The notes: generated from the sequence alone by a model not told the origin. A stretch of 64,000 bases of DNA from Luscinia megarhynchos (GCA_034336665.1 CM067572.1:4766286-4830285), one strand, 5' to 3'. Positions 33,401 through 47,769 are shown, numbered from the stretch's first letter. Made by a program: numbers and translations.

Positions 33401-36400
33401 CCACTGCTAAACAGTGGCTCTCTTGCTGTGGGTCCCACGTTCACTGACTCCCACGGAGTGCCTGGGCTGTGGCTGACTGCTGTCCTTGCTCTGGAATCAC
33501 ACCGGGTGACAGGGAATGAGCGTAGTGGGGAAGGGACACCTTCCCTGGCACTGGAGAGAGTGAAACCCATGAACAGGCTGCTCCAGTCAGCCTGAAAGCA
33601 GGAGGTAATCATCACTTAGGCCTTCTGATTACGTGTTTTGATTAAAAGACAAGCAAATGAAGTTTTTAATTTTTTTTGGGTAATTCTGATGATTCTATCA
33701 TCAGCTTTTTAAACCCTCTTCATAACAAGCAGGGGCTGTGGAGTTCATCCTTAGCAGTCGAGCAGTGTTCCTGCAGCACTGTGAGGAAAGCTCCTCTGTC
33801 ATGTTATCCTTCTCTGTTGCTTTATTTCCACCTTCTTCTGCTTTCATGAACACATCTTTTTTCAGCTGTTATTTACAGCCAAGCTGTACTGAAAGGCCTG
33901 TAATAAAATACGGGTGCTCTCCTTTTGAAGGGAAATGTGCTATGAGGAAAGGACTCAAGTTTGGCTGTTTTAACAGAAATTTTTAAGCCACGGGGTTTGT
34001 ATTTACCTGAGTTTTCTTTCACTGTCTTTAGCATGGTCTGCAACTGGTGATGCAAAAACATCTGTAATTACATATGTCACCTACATAGCTCACTGTGTGT
34101 ACAGTTAGAGACCCACTTAAAGCTGCCCATAAGTCCTTCACTGTGCAAAAACATTAATCACAGCTTGAACAGGTGCTGGTTCAGTTTACCACATGTTTAG
34201 GTCAATAATTGCTGGGCATAATATTATATAGATATGCTGAGTCTGCCAGAAATCGTTGCCATGGTTTTATTTGGTTCAGTCTGGTAAGACTGAATTTCTT
34301 GTGGCTGCTGAGTAGGCATTTGAGTGAAGTTAATGGAACCAAATCTGAGAAGTTATTTCATGAAATGTATGTAGATTTTAGTGCTTTCTCTGAGCTTCTC
34401 TGAATGGAGTGTTTTATTACCATGAAATAGTTCAGAGATGCTGAGTTCAATCCTTCTCTCCTTATTCAAGCAAAAATTTTCATAGCCTTCATGAATCTAT
34501 ACATAAAGCTGTTTTCAATAAGAATTTCTGACTGTGCAATAGGCAATTTAGATGGTAACTTTGATGCCAGTGTTTCTTATTTAAAGTTAATTTGTCAGGG
34601 TTAGAAAGTTTGCTGTTTATCTTCATAAGCTGGAAAGGGTCAAGGAGTGTTTCCTGTGGTGTCATCGGTACAGCTCCTGTCATTCCCTCTTTGCCAAGGA
34701 ACAGCCACTCAATGAGAACAGACTTGCATTTGAGCTTTTAAAATGTCTTTCCTCTGAGCATCAGGAACATTTAGAGAACTGAATTGGTGACTCACTAGAC
34801 GGGTTGTCTGCATCCCTTGTTAGTGTTCATTATCGTTTGGATCGTGTGCATTTGAGCATAATCTAGTTCTTGAACTGACAGGTCATTGCTTGAATGAGTT
34901 CTTTGTTTATTTTCCTGTTTGCTTTTCTATTTGAACGTGCTTGTCTCCATACACTGTAATAATGATAATTCTTTAAGCAGCAGTGGGTTGCAAGCAAATG
35001 CTTATGTTCATGGGTCAACAGTGATTTGGGACTGCTGGATCCTAGTGCTGATCAAAGTATATGGCAAATTAAATCTACAACCATAATTTCTGGTAGAGGT
35101 ACCATACACCTCCTATTTAGTTCTTGCTGTTACATTAGCCTTGAGATATTTTTTTTTCAGATGATAAACGATGTTAACAGAACTCTTGTACTTTAATCCA
35201 TAGCATGAGAGTCTGTAATTTTGCCATGGAAAACCAGAGATAGAGTCTTTCAAATAAATTCATTTATTGTACCCAAATCCATGCAGTTACTAATGGCACT
35301 GCTTGATCCCACTTCCATTTTTACTTGAAATCTCCTAGTGCTTTTCAGCAGTGTGGAGTAACCAATATCCTAATTATTTCTGATGGAAAGCAGCTGAAAT
35401 GGGAGTAATCTGAGATTGTGCAGCAGCCAGTGTAAGTAGTGGACTTGTGGCCTTTGTTGTTCTCTTCCAGATTGTAGCCACCAGATGGGTATGAAACCTC
35501 TAAAAAAGTTGCAAATGTTTTTGAGGAAAAAGAGTGAAATAAAATGTTTGATACCTGGCAGAAATAAGCTTCACTGAATGAAACAGAAGTGCACATAACA
35601 ACATTTACCTACTTTTGGTAGTGGTTTTATGAGTTCCATGAGTGGTATGGGATGTCAGATGCTCATTCAGTGGTTGTGGAGATGCTGGGCCACCAGCCTG
35701 GGGTCAGCCAAAGACTCCAGGTGATGACCCAGTGGGGCAGTGGGACACTCTGGGGCAGCTGCTGGCTGTGTGATCCACGCTGTGATGGGCATTCCACCTG
35801 CAAGGGCAGGAGGTGCAGAGCACCCAGCTGGGACATGTGGCTGGATTCTGTTATTTCTACACTCCCACAGTCCCAGAGTCAGCAGGATGAGCTCAGTAAG
35901 GTACACTGGAGTTGTGACCATTCCATGTGGTGTTTGTCTTGGTTTAGAAATGCCAGAACTGATGAAAGCTGCTTTCCCAGAGATTTATGTCTCCTAGAGT
36001 CAAACCCTTCCCCAGTTAAAACACTTTTGAGTGCTTTCTCTCTTTCTTGTGCCCAGTAATGTACTGCAGTTGCTCTTTTATTTTCTTTCTCTTTTAAGAG
36101 AAGTTGACTAAAGCATTCAAAGTCTTGCAGAGTTCCTCATACCTGATCTGTCACTTAACTGTCAGCAAATTTGCATGCTACTCAGAGAGTTTGGAGTGAA
36201 TCAACCACTGATTAAAAATGTGTAAAGTGCACACAAAGCCTGCTTGTGTACATCTTGCTGAGTTAGAAAACCAGATTAAAACTTCAGGCTTGCATAGGAC
36301 TTGCATTTTTCTCATGTAAAAACTTGGAAAACTCTCTCACTCATATCAAAACTCCTGAGTGCACAGGATAAGAGTTTGCTGCTGCTGACAGCTGGAGAGA

Positions 36401-36822
36401 TTTCTCCTGGGCTCCATGTATTGGTGGTCCAAGCTTTAAGTTCAACATCTGTCTGGGGAGGTCCATGTGGGGCAGAGGAGTAATTGCCAGAAATCTGCTG
36501 TATATCCAGTTCTTCACAAGAGACCAATTTTAGTTGTGGAAAAGACCAGGTTGTTTTGATGCCAGATGTGAGGTTGATTTCTGCAACTTGCAACTTTCTA
36601 GGAAACAGCAATACCTGTGCATAAGTCTTGTGGGCTGCAGAACTTTTTGCAAAGTCAGGAAGAAGAATAAAATTATTAGAAGCCTTTTCTAGATTTTTAA
36701 GGTATATTTACAAAATGAAATTTCGTAGTTTTATCAATATGAACAGTCCCTTGACTGTGGTTTGGGGGAAGTTTTCAAATATATCTCCTCTGTGGAGGAG
36801 GGGCTGGTCAAGTCACGTGCAC

Positions 36823-36895
36823 AGTAGAAAGAGGAGAATGGGAAAGATGAGGGGACTGAAAATAGTGAGAATGAAGCTAGAAAGAAGAGGTGCCA
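36823..36895 (+). repeat. Purine-rich tract
   Basis: The + strand is largely A and G over about 70 bases (AGTAGAAAGAGGAGAATGGG onward). This accounts for an open frame of about 146 codons around it that is rich in Lys, Arg and Met and resembles no known protein. Confidence 0.55.
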
Positions 36896-39800
36896 GAAAA
36901 GATGATATATTGAATTTTTGTAATGATAAATTGCTTCAAATTGAGCATAATAGTAGGAACTGGTCAGATATATTGTTAATCAACTTACTAACTTCATATA
37001 CTATACAGAGGGGAGAAACACTGGCAAAGAAAGAATTTCTATCTGTGGATTCCAGTAAAATAATATAAACCCAACTATGTTTTCCAGAGCCTTAGTAACA
37101 GAACTGCAATTAGCATAACATTTCCAAGGACTGGGATAAATAAATACCAGATGTGCTTATTTATTTATTTAGGATTTGATCCATTTCCTATCAAGAGGAA
37201 CTTTATTATTCACAGGAAGGAAAAGAGGGAGAGTGAATTGTTCCTCTGAAGTGGATAGGAGACTTTCCATCCCAGTTGCCATGAAACAGCACAGGAAATT
37301 TCTGAATTTTGAAATATAAATTTGATGTAGAAATTTTGTTATTGCTTTGTGGAGTTATTTTCCAGCTGTCAGCATGGTGGAAGTTTATTTAAGGAAACAG
37401 GGATATACTTACAGGTATTTATTTTTAACTCCTGCCTTTTGTTTTATGCAACATCTATTCAGAATTGACTTGTCTGTTATTTTTGGTAAAACATCACTTC
37501 TGGCTGAGACATATTTGAATTTATTAAGAAAACCCAGCCCAAACTCCTGAACTCACAAAAATTTGGATTGGTGCCAATTCAGCATATTTTTTTTTGAAAA
37601 TTAAAATTAAAAGCAGAAGTTCTAGTGAAAAGACATAGCCAGGTAGCAATTTATAGTGCAGTAAAATGAAAATTAGAGGTTACTAAGTTATAGATGAGCT
37701 GAGTTCTGAGGTTTTAGTAATTATTGTTTGTATTCCTTACACAACCAGCAAGTTCAGCCAAAATCACCCCCTTCTTGTGAAAGACAATGCACAAGAGGGT
37801 GATGAAAATATAAATACTTCTTGTGTTCCAAGGAAGTTAGGCTTCACTCTGAGCTCTTGTCACATGATTTATCACAGTTTCACTGAGTCTGGGTGTTCAC
37901 AACATGGGAAAGCACCATAAATTGTGGGAGAACTGGAATATTGTGTGAAAGTACAGTGGTCAGAAAGGTAAATTCAGCGTGTTCAGGGAAATAAACATCT
38001 GGAGACAGTTCTGAAAAGAAAATCATCAAGTATTTGAGAACTTTTTTCATCTTTGGTAGGCTCAGAAGTAAAGCAGAAGCAATTATATATAGATATATGC
38101 ACAAATTATGCTTTGTGATAATGCAAAAATACAAATGATGTATGGTCTGATTCAAATTTCAGTGTGAATACATAGAGATTGCAGCACTGTTATTGGAGTT
38201 AATAGGTATGACAAAAGATGCAGCAAATGTGTGTGAAGAAATAGCATTTAATTTAATCATACAGTGACTTTGTCAATTTTTGTGTCTTTAATGAATTAAT
38301 GGCAAATGCATGGTTAACACCACTTTCCCCTGCTATTTAATTTGCTTGTTCTCAAAAAAAAAATCCAAAATATAAAAATGTAGATTGACTTTTAGCCTAT
38401 GTTTGGCACATTTTATCTTATGCAGAGACAAATTCCACTTGGCAAGTGAAAGCCTTAGCACAGAGTGACCAGTACTGAACTACAAACATTACTTTAAAGA
38501 GGTTATTAAGGAAAAAGATTTTTTCTATTGTTTTGGACATATGCTGCAACTAACATTTAAGAGCAGAGCAATTTTAGAGTATGCAAACCCTACTGATTTC
38601 ATTGCTCTTTGTTCACATACATCCTTTTGCATTTGTGCAACTCTTGATGTTTTTGAAACTTGTTGCTGAGGTCAAACTTGACACTCAACTTTCTATATTT
38701 TAATAACTTTACTAGAATAATGAGGAGCAAGATCACTACCCAAACATAAATTTCTAGCATTTGGAACCTTAATGAAGACCTTAAAGGGTGCCACAGCTTT
38801 CTTTTTGACTGTTTAGCACATTTTACATGGCCATCATTCTTGGCTCAATTTTTTTGGGTCCTTTTTTTCCCTATTTTTCTTTTTTCCCCATTTCACCAGA
38901 AGGATGCAGAGGCTTTGTTTTCCATTTCCCCCCCTATTGCTGGGGCTGAGATGCAGCAATGATGCTGTTGCAGATTTCATGCAGCAGCCCCACATCCAAA
39001 GCTTCAGCTACTGCTTGTCCACAAGGAAGAAACTGTGGGAGCACTTTCACTCCCATTCCTTTGCTTGGCACTTACATTAAAATGAATTCGAGCACTCAAT
39101 CTATTTTGTTTTCCCATCCATAAATTGAACTGCTACCCTGAGATGCTGTGAGGATTAATGAATGCTTGGAAAGCTCACTGCAATGGAAAAAGTACAGTGC
39201 TGCCTCTTGAAATCATTATGTATAACTGCATAGTTCAAAAGTTGGGAGAATTTGTATGAAGGCTCTGGCAGATGGAGCAAGAAAAATATTAAACCTCCTC
39301 TTAATGGGGGAGCCACAGGTCTGTCTTCATTTGGCATCTCTTCATGGTTCAGACACCAGCAGTGCAAAGCATGATCCCCTCTTGAGAGCCTGCCCTGTGT
39401 AATGATCTTTGAAAATGAGGAGAGTTTGACATGGGGAAATCACGTTGGACCCTGATGGATGCTGTTCAGCTCCTGTGAAGCAGCACTATTTAATTCTCTT
39501 TCAAGCATGTTTCTTCCAAAATAACAAAGTTCCCCTACGTTTGTGGGTCTGGCCATTCATAAAAAGATTGCTTCTTAAAGAAAATAATTTTATTCTAAAC
39601 CTAGATTACATTTGTGAAAATAATCAGCATTTGTGATGAGTTAGAATCCAGTTAGGGTTTTTTAATACTTTGTTAAGAAGTATTTAAAATTTCATTTTCT
39701 CCTTGGATATAAACATATTTCAATGAGAATTATAACCTCATAGGCAGAAATTTATATGTGTAATTGTTTCATGTTTTAAAAATAGCTCTGAATAATAACA

Positions 39801-40438
39801 AAAATGTAATGAAAATTGTGACACAACTTTGCCTTAGAACAATGATAACATCTGTGATGCCAGCTATTGCACCTCTTCTTAATATTTTATGTTGGGTCAG
39901 AAATTCAGAGAAGTACTAACTGCAGTACTACAGTGCCTTAGTTTCAGAGAGTGAAAATTCTAGTAGAACTAAAAAATACATAAACACCAAGATCTTTAAT
40001 TCTAAGCACAAAAAGTTGTGCTTGGTGTTAGTGCAGCAAGCTGCTTGACATTTGGCTGATAAAATACTTGAGCTACTGTCTCACTTTAATTCAGAAAACA
40101 TTTGATATTTCAAATATTCAAGCTGGTTCTTAATGAAAGCAGTGGGTTGTGTTTGGTGTGGAGATGTCACATGATGATACCATAGAGAGCAGGGTGGTGC
40201 CTTCAGAGCTGTGTCTGAAGAAATTTCACTGCTTACCTAAAGCTAGGTGTGAAAGTAAATAATGCTGCAGACTATCAAAGCCAGTCTTTCTTAATTCTGT
40301 GTTTGAACGATCTGATTCCAAACTGAAATGCAGACAAGGTCTGTAAAACTTGGAGAGCCTCGTTGGTTCAGCACCAGAGGGAGCCGCTTGCCCAGCTCTT
40401 GGCCATGTCAAGCTCAAAGGAAAGAATTGATAAAATGG

Positions 40439-40453
40439 AAAAAAAAAAAAAAA
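40439..40453. repeat. Poly(A) run
   Basis: Fifteen consecutive A residues follow AAAATGG. No element with a matching end is recognised upstream, so it may be a simple slippage tract. Confidence 0.75.
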
Positions 40454-41159
40454 GTGGTTTGTTAAACACTACCCACTCATGAAAAATAACATTGAAAATT
40501 GAAGCTATGTTTGGTGTGCTGATCTTTCTTCCAAACCCGATTTATTTTTTTTTAATTGAATACTCCAAATTTATTTTATTCAAATTCTAATCTGGCCATT
40601 TTTTTCCCCTAGATTGTTGACAGAAAAATATTATGTGGCTCAGGGATAAGATATTATAAAAATAAATTGATTGTCAATGACAACTGTAATTTTGGATCTC
40701 TCCTTGCTATAATAATGTAAATACAATGCTTGCATGTGTGACCCTTCCATTTGTATTCTTAGCTGGTGTAGTGCAATACTTGGTAGGAATACAGATCCTG
40801 CTAATTATCCTTTGCTCAACTACCATCCTCCCATTTATTTTTCCTCTTAGTAATCCCCTACTTTATATGGCATTAATGTGTATTCTCTTAGAATACTGAG
40901 AGCTGAAGTGTGATATGACAGCTCTGGCTTTCATTTGTAAAGTATAATTATTTAGGTATTTTTGTGCCACTGAAATTCATTGGTGCAGTGCTGAGCTGTG
41001 TAAGACGCTGTATTTACCTAGAATAAAAAAATCTCAGAGTACCCTTCCCTCCCAGGAGCTGGTGCAAAGTGTGTGTAATCCATGTGCAAGTACAAAGGAG
41101 GTGGGAAAGGCAATACTGCCCTTCAGACAAAAGATGACTTGAACATTGGCTTAACTGTG

Positions 41160-41262
41160 AGTTGTCCAGGGTCGTGGAAGCAGCCTCTGGCAGAGTAAGA
41201 AATTGAACCTGAGCCTCTGATGTCCTTGTCCAGCACCTTGTCCATAAGATGTTCCTTCTCTT
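41160..41262 (-). mobile_element. Ancient tRNA-derived SINE fragment (MIR/CORE-like), antisense
   Basis: Read on the + strand, the stretch follows the antisense order of MIR-type SINEs: a 'TTGTCCAGGGTC' block (41162-41173; the family has 'TTGCCCAAGGTC'), then 'CTCTGGCAGAGTAAGAAATTG' (family 'GTGGCAGAGCCGGGATTCG') continuing into AACCTGAG, then 'GATGTCCTTGTCCAGCACCTT' (family 'GACTCC...GTCCAGTGCTCTT'), then CCATAAGATG...CTTCTC. The core, 'GGCAGAG...AATTGAACCTGAG', is the complement of a tRNA-type B-box region. The copy is strongly diverged and has no intact ends. The exact family (MIR, AmnSINE or another CORE/V-SINE) cannot be settled by eye. Confidence 0.6.
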
Positions 41263-41550
41263 ATCCTTACCACCACAAAACATGACCTCTGTGCACTGAA
41301 GATGATACTCTTGAAGCTGGGTTTGCAGGTTCTGCTGCCCCTGCAGTAAAATTCCCTGATTTACAGGCGTGCACACACAGGCAGATGCACACGCACGCAA
41401 ATCCTTTCCTTTGACAGGGGATTTGCTGATAAGGCAGCATAAGAGCACTAAAATCAATTCATGTGGAGCTTCAAAGTTATTAAGCTGTAGCAATTTAAGT
41501 GTATTCAATCTGTCTGCTTAAGAGATTGCCAAGGCAGGTGCCTACTCTCA

Positions 41551-41662
41551 GAGTATGTATGTAGGGAGTAGGTGTATGTATACACATACATACATGAATT
41601 TTTAGGAGGTATATATAAACATGTATATACAAATAGCACACATACACACATATACAAATACA
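41551..41662. repeat. Compound TGTA/CATA microsatellite
   Basis: The tract starts with GTATGTATGT, passes through GTGTATGTATACACATACATACATG, is interrupted at 41596-41610, and continues with TATATATAAACATGTATATAC and ACACATACACACATATAC. Because TGTA and CATA units are complementary, the first half can fold back on itself (GTATGT with ACATAC). It is a typical alternating purine-pyrimidine repeat. Confidence 0.85.
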
Positions 41663-44600
41663 AGTTATTTCAAATTCCAAATTAGGAGCTGAGTTTAGCT
41701 GAGATGTTGTTGGGAGTGGATCAGCTGAGAAATTTCAGTGCTCATGGAGTAGTTTGGCTTTCTTTTAGCTTGATAAGAGAAATAAGAAAAGCCCAATTTA
41801 TGAGCTGCTAGGGCCTGAGTGAGTGGACATGCTTCTCAATTTCACATTTGGATTAAATTAATAAAATTCTTCTGCAGTTCAATATTCTAGAAGTTATGCT
41901 GCCAGATATAAATGACAAATTAAATTAGTTTTCAGGTTCCTTCTTTGAGAAGATACCTAACAAAAGTTTGTTTCAACAATGCATTTCTCCTTTTTCACAT
42001 CCTGAGATTTCTCCCTTATTACACCATTGGAAAATAAGTGTAGCTGATAATTCAATTAGTTTGACTTGCAAATCAAGAACAGGGCAGCGTTATGGTCCTG
42101 TAATGGTGCTCAGTGTGAGATCCCTTCCTGGCTGAAACAGGGTCAGGGAATGCAGGTGACAGGAGGTATTTGGGTCTCGGTGACATCAGCATCTTGAACT
42201 CAGGGAATGAAGTCCTTAAATGAACTCACATAGTAAAACTTGGCCAGAGCAACAAACTGACCTTAGGCACAATTAATTCATCCAACTGGCTCCTTATCTT
42301 TCCAAAGATCTCCTGGAAAGTTGTTTATGTGTCAATATAACTTCAGTCATGCTCCTGGATAGCATAGCAGCCATAGGATCAGTAATGAAGGAACTGCAGA
42401 TTTGATTACCTTTTCAATCTTAGTAAATTGCAAGAGCTAAAATTTTTCCCACTTTGAAACAAAAGAGAGATGTACTCTTTGACAGTCTTAAAAAAAAAAA
42501 GAAAAATTGTAAAGAATCATAACCTTAAATTTGCAAATTTTTCTGTTGGGTCTTTCAAATGTACTCTTTCACTCTGTTTGCAAGTTCAGATCCTAAACAT
42601 TTGTTGGAAATGGACTAAACAACCCAAAGCAGTTGAGAGACGCTCCTTAGTGTGCTCTTAATGTGATTGATTCCATGGTTTTGGTCATTGATTCAGTCTT
42701 TGATTTCTTTTTGTTTCAAAGATCAAACACAAATAAACAATTCATTATGAGTTAGCTGGTTGCCCGGAGGACACTTGGATTGGGAGTTCCAATAAAAAGT
42801 CTTCAGTTTTGTGTCAGGTTGAGTATAGTGTTCTTAAAGCACCATTTGAAACTGTCATACACATGGCACTTTCTCAAAGGCTTTTGCAAATATGTTTTCT
42901 AAGTGAGGCTATTTATCCAGGAACCTTCTCCCAGCCAAGCTTTCAAAAGGCAGGAGCTGTTGTTTGTGTCTCTAAGGAAATTATTTATTACTAAGACAAA
43001 ATGACTCTGCACTAACATGCTTCCCAGTGCAGGGTGATGTATTAAAATCTGGAGGATTTTGAAAAAAATCACAGTGGAATAACAAGGCAGCAGAATGGTA
43101 CTTGAAATCCAGTCAGTGTAATTGTAAATTGACATGCCTTGGTGGAAGTGCTCAATACTGAGACAGAGCCTGGCTTGTGGGTTTTCTGGGGAAAGATCTT
43201 TAGAGAGGTTTTGACTCATTCCTTGGTGGTTCACCCTAATTTGACCAGGATTGGGAATAATGTCTTTCAGCTACAGCCCAAACTAGGTGGTGTAATTTAG
43301 CTCATCTGAGGCTTAGCCCGAAGTCCATTGAAGTCCATGAAAAATTTCCCATTGGTGTCAGTGGTTATTGGATCACTTTTCAGTAGTTCTGGCACTGTTA
43401 CATTTCCATTAAATAATGACCTAATAATGAAAAGCATCCCTATCTGTAGTGTGTCCTTGAAGAAACTTTTTCATTGCTTCCCTTTAGAAAGATCTCAAGG
43501 ACAATTATGTGCTCTGTTATTCATCTTGAATACAGTTGTGGAGCTCACAGCTCCTGCTCTCCAAGGGCAAAGTGCACACAAAGTGGTCAGGTTCTGTACT
43601 CATGTCCTGTGACATCACTGAATACAGGTGACAGCTGAGGCATTCAGCTTAAACACAAGGAACATTTGGAATTTGCCACACACAGAGGTCATCAAATCAA
43701 AATTTCAGACTAGATTTTTATGAAATTTTTTTTTAAGGCTGGATGATTTTATGACCATTAATATTTGTAGCTCCAGTATGCAAACCAAGATATGAATAAT
43801 CAAATCTCATGCTTCAGGGCATAAGCTAATCACCTGCTGGGTTTGGGATAATTGGTTTAGTGCATTATACTTGGAAGGGAGGTTCACTTTCTCTAAAACT
43901 TAGCCACCCTGAGTGAAGGCATTTAAAAGGCCAGAGTTTCCTGATCCCCTTTGACAGCTCCTTTGTCTGTACAATGATGTGCAACCAGCACCAGTGAACA
44001 TTAGTATTACAACCTTATTTTTTACTTCATGATTTAAAGCTGTTTGTAAGAGTTACTGCAGTTATGTGACAGTGTACATATGTATTTAAGGGTTCCTTGA
44101 CATTTTTTGCTGGTGGAAAAGATGCCAAGTGATGTAAGAAACAGACTTGCTGATAAATTTCTGAACAGTGTGTGCAGAGACAGATACACATGCATTAATT
44201 CATGTGTTAATTTGCAAAATAATCGATTTATCTATCTGCCCTGGTATCTGGACATAGATAATTGGTGTGCTACTTATGAGTAACTCGGAAATGTTTACAA
44301 TGCTTTGCAGGCCTCAAATTAAACAAGTAATAAGTTATAATAACTATTTGATTAACTCCTTGGCAGTAGAAGGGATTTACCTGACATGGAGCCTGTTTCT
44401 GGCACTGGATTCACCAGAAACCACCTGCTCGAAAGGATTAATTCTGTAATTGAATCTCTGCTGATGTTAGTGGATGTGGTTTGTTTTCTGGCATGTGGGT
44501 GTGGAGCAGGGAAGTGTAAACGTTTTCCCTTTCCAACCCCCTCAATGGGAGCAGATCATGTCTGCAGCCTCTGCTCTCTAGTGAACAAAGACCAAGTTAA

Positions 44601-47310
44601 AACTGGTGCCTTGTTAAAGAGTAAAATAGAGTCTCATGCCCTTTAGCAAAATCAAATATAAAACAACAGGCAACAAGATACCCTAACCAGAGTTCTCTAA
44701 TATGCTCAAAAGCCCCCTAACTGATAAGATTCAATTCCATTGATTTTTGAGTAATTTCAGTTGAACTCTATTTGTTTTTTATTGCTAAATTAGATTTGGG
44801 GTTTCCCAGGCAGTGCAATATGTTCTTTGAAGGCTGTTTGCCCTGCAGCTCCACCAGTGCATTGGATGACAAAGTTTTACTGGGCTGCTTTATGCTCTAA
44901 CACTTTGATAGGCAGCAGCCTTGGCTGCTGTTAACACTTCACTTTAGCTGGGCTTCCTCTTCTAGGAATTTATGAGCACCACCCAAGTTTTTACCACTAC
45001 AAATGAGTTTCAACTAAAAATAGGGCACTGTTTTTCTCCCGGGTTCCAGGATTAAGTGTAAGTGACTAAAATTTAATGTTGCTCTATAGTTTGTGCTAGA
45101 GATCAGGAGAGAGGCAACAAAGGACATGGGAGCTCTAAGCCTTCTGAAAGCCTGATGCAAGGCATCTTCCTTGAAAGCCTCAGGCAGCCCTGTATATATC
45201 TGTGCATTTACAGAGGAGGGTTTTTTTAAGCTGGGGAACAGAAAGAACAATATTGTGCTGGGATTTTCGACTGTCCTTGCAGGGCAGGAAGGTCAGGGGC
45301 TAATGGTAGATCTGGAACTCCTTTAGTGCATCAGCTGGACCTGCCTTAAATCCATACCTGTCACTGGAGGGAGGTTTGAGCTCAAAAAAGCACAGGAGTA
45401 AAGTTAAAACTTTTGTTGCAGTTTTTATTTATTTTGCATACAAGTCAAGATGGTGTCTGGTACAGGCATAGGAAAGGAAATATTCTTCTCTTAAGGAAGG
45501 AACAACAAAAGCAGAAGCAAATTCATGATCTGTGTGAAGTCCTCATATGCAGACCTGCAGGAAAACCTGTAGCACTGCTGAAATGTGTGCAGCAGGGCTT
45601 TTTTTTTCCAGATGAGCACTTTCAATATAACATTTTCATAATTTCCACACAGTGGTAATCATTTTATTACTTTTCTTTATCTGTACCTATTACTGTTCAT
45701 AGAGTAGCTGCTCAGTTCTGATAACCCAGTGGAAATGCATTCCAAGTGTAACTCAAGATTTGCAGAATTTCATAAAGTTCTCTGAATTTCCACTTCAAAG
45801 TACACTGGAACAGTTTACTATGGCTCCTAATAGACAATTTTTAGGTTTAGTATTTTGATCTGAAAGCAGTTATTTAATTTCCTGGTGATTTATGTTTATT
45901 TTCTGAAAGAAATTAGGATTTTTAAAGTTATCAGTCTATAATTAAGATTTTACAATTAGCTAGCCCATCACTGTAGTAGCAAAATATTGGCCCATGGGAT
46001 TACAGAGAGCAGCACTGGATGAAATAATCAGCCTTGCAGAGCCAGACCCAACTGCACAGGCAAGATTTTGCTCAGAATTTCAGTAGTTTTTACTAGATCT
46101 CACATAAATAACTCCTGAAAAGGAAACCTACCCAGCCAGAAATGCCTTTATCTGTAGGCGTGCTTGCACTGGTTCTTATCCAAATTCTGTCTTTATTAAG
46201 TCAGTCAATCCTTTAAACAGGACCTTTAGTTTCAAGACTGAGGCTTGGATTTTACCCTCCCGAGGTGCAGCAGTCGACAAGAAAAGGTATTTGAAATGTG
46301 TGGAAGTGATAAACACGATTCCCACTGGTCGCCATTGAGATATTCAGGCCCTGTCTTGTGTTGAAATGAATTTTTTGTGTACATATTCAGAAGTCAAACA
46401 CTTTAAAAGTAGAGTCCAAATTATAAAAATAAGCCTCTACTTGAGTCTACAGCAGGCTGTTAGTGATTGTAATGGTAGAGTTTCTTTCCAATAAACCTCA
46501 GAATAAAGTGTTTTCTTGAGCTGGCTGTTCTCAGAACGTCTTTTTATGAAACCTTTTGGTCTCTGCTCAGGAGCTCTCTGTTGCCTTAGAGATACTCTTG
46601 TATACTCTGTGCATGAAATAAACCCAACAGAACTGCCCAGGGATTCTGCCACAGTCACTAAAACAACACCCAGATCCCACCACAAAAGGCTTCCAGTTCC
46701 TGATGATTTGACAGGCTGCACTGTAGATAAATGGAGGCATTTATTGTATACTTTGAAGAAATTAAGGAATTAAGTATTTTTATTGTGATCCAAAGATGAA
46801 ATAATGGAGATTTCTGGTCTACAGATTTTTCACGTTTTTTCCCCACAGTTTATATATGCTTGATTGGATGGTAGAAGTTATTTTGAATTTTTCTGTAGCT
46901 TGTTACCTTGGATGTAGTTTTCATAATTTCATGCAGTCATAGAAATCCCTAAAGAACAAAGACATAAATCTCTATCTGATACTGCCATGATGAGGGAACT
47001 AATCTGTCTTTTTCCTTAATTTTGTTTGTTTCCACTGGAACAGCTTTTAAGGAAAAAGAACCCAGCCCTGTAATTTGTGAATAAAACCCTTCCATATCCT
47101 CTATCTGTGCAGCTTCACTGATTCTAATGGCACTGCATGAATACATGCAAAAGCCAAAAGCTGTTGTGCTTACTTTGGTACTTTTTCAGACTATCAGACA
47201 TGATTGTGTATTTTTATTGTCATGGTTTGGGGACTGAAGCTCACATTAATTTCCACCTTTCACCCTTAAAATCTGAAAGCTCTCTGCAGCAGAGCACAGA
47301 TATTCTCACA

Positions 47311-47385
47311 TTCACATTTTTTAGGTGCAAAAACTAAGATAGAGGGAAACATAGAAGCTGCTGAAAGTCCCAGAGAGGATATTAC
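47311..47385 (-). mobile_element. Possible MIR-like SINE core fragment, antisense
   Basis: On the + strand 'TTTTAGGTGCAAAAACTAAGAT' runs through AGAGGGAAACATAGAAGCTG to 'CTGAAAGTCCCAGAGAG'. This parallels antisense MIR ('TTTACAGATGAGGAAACTGAGG', 'CAGAGAGGTTAAG', 'CTTGCCCAAGGTCACACAG'). Similarity is partial and the flanks give no further match, so the call is tentative; a profile search with MIR and CORE-SINE models would settle it. Confidence 0.35.
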
Positions 47386-47769
47386 CCAGTGTCCCAAAGA
47401 ACATATCTACCTACAGGGATGCATTAAATATGGCATTAACTCCTCGACCCACACTGACTTCACTGCAAGTCAGCTTCAGTCCACACTTTGCCTTTTCAAT
47501 AAATTAAAAGTGAAGCTGGGAAAAAGACATGCTCAAGGTTTTGACTTTGGCAGGAAAGCCTTGCATTTACACAGAGTTCCTCCATAAAGTATGAGCAACT
47601 GAAATTTGCTAGAAAGAGAAATGTAAATATTCTTTACTCTTTGAAGGTTTTTCTTTAGGGTTCTCCCAAGAGATAATGATTTGTGTAAGATTTCTATGAC
47701 CATATCACGAATAATTTAAGTATTTCAAATATTTATAAAAACTTCAGTTGATCAAATATGAAAGAAAGC

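Larger units (their letters stand above)
33401..41159. other. Gene-free stretch, no recognised repeat family
   Basis: I recognise no gene or mobile element. Bases 35640-36060 are more G+C-rich with open frames on both strands and no domain. A purine-rich tract lies at 36823-36895. A pyrimidine-rich tract at about 38848-38896 ends in CACCAG and resembles a splice acceptor, but no recognisable exon follows it. A run of 15 A residues lies at 40439-40453. Confidence 0.55.

Noticed and set aside
36628..37068. 146-codon + strand open frame rich in Lys, Arg and Met
   Set aside because: It coincides partly with a purine-rich tract that lacks stop codons by composition. No motif or homologue is recognised and no splice or promoter signals frame it.
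38848..38900. Pyrimidine tract ending in CACCAG, like a splice acceptor
   Set aside because: No convincing open exon with a donor follows.
41014..41508. 164-codon open frame on the - strand
   Set aside because: It overlaps the antisense SINE remnant and shows no domain, so it is best explained as chance.
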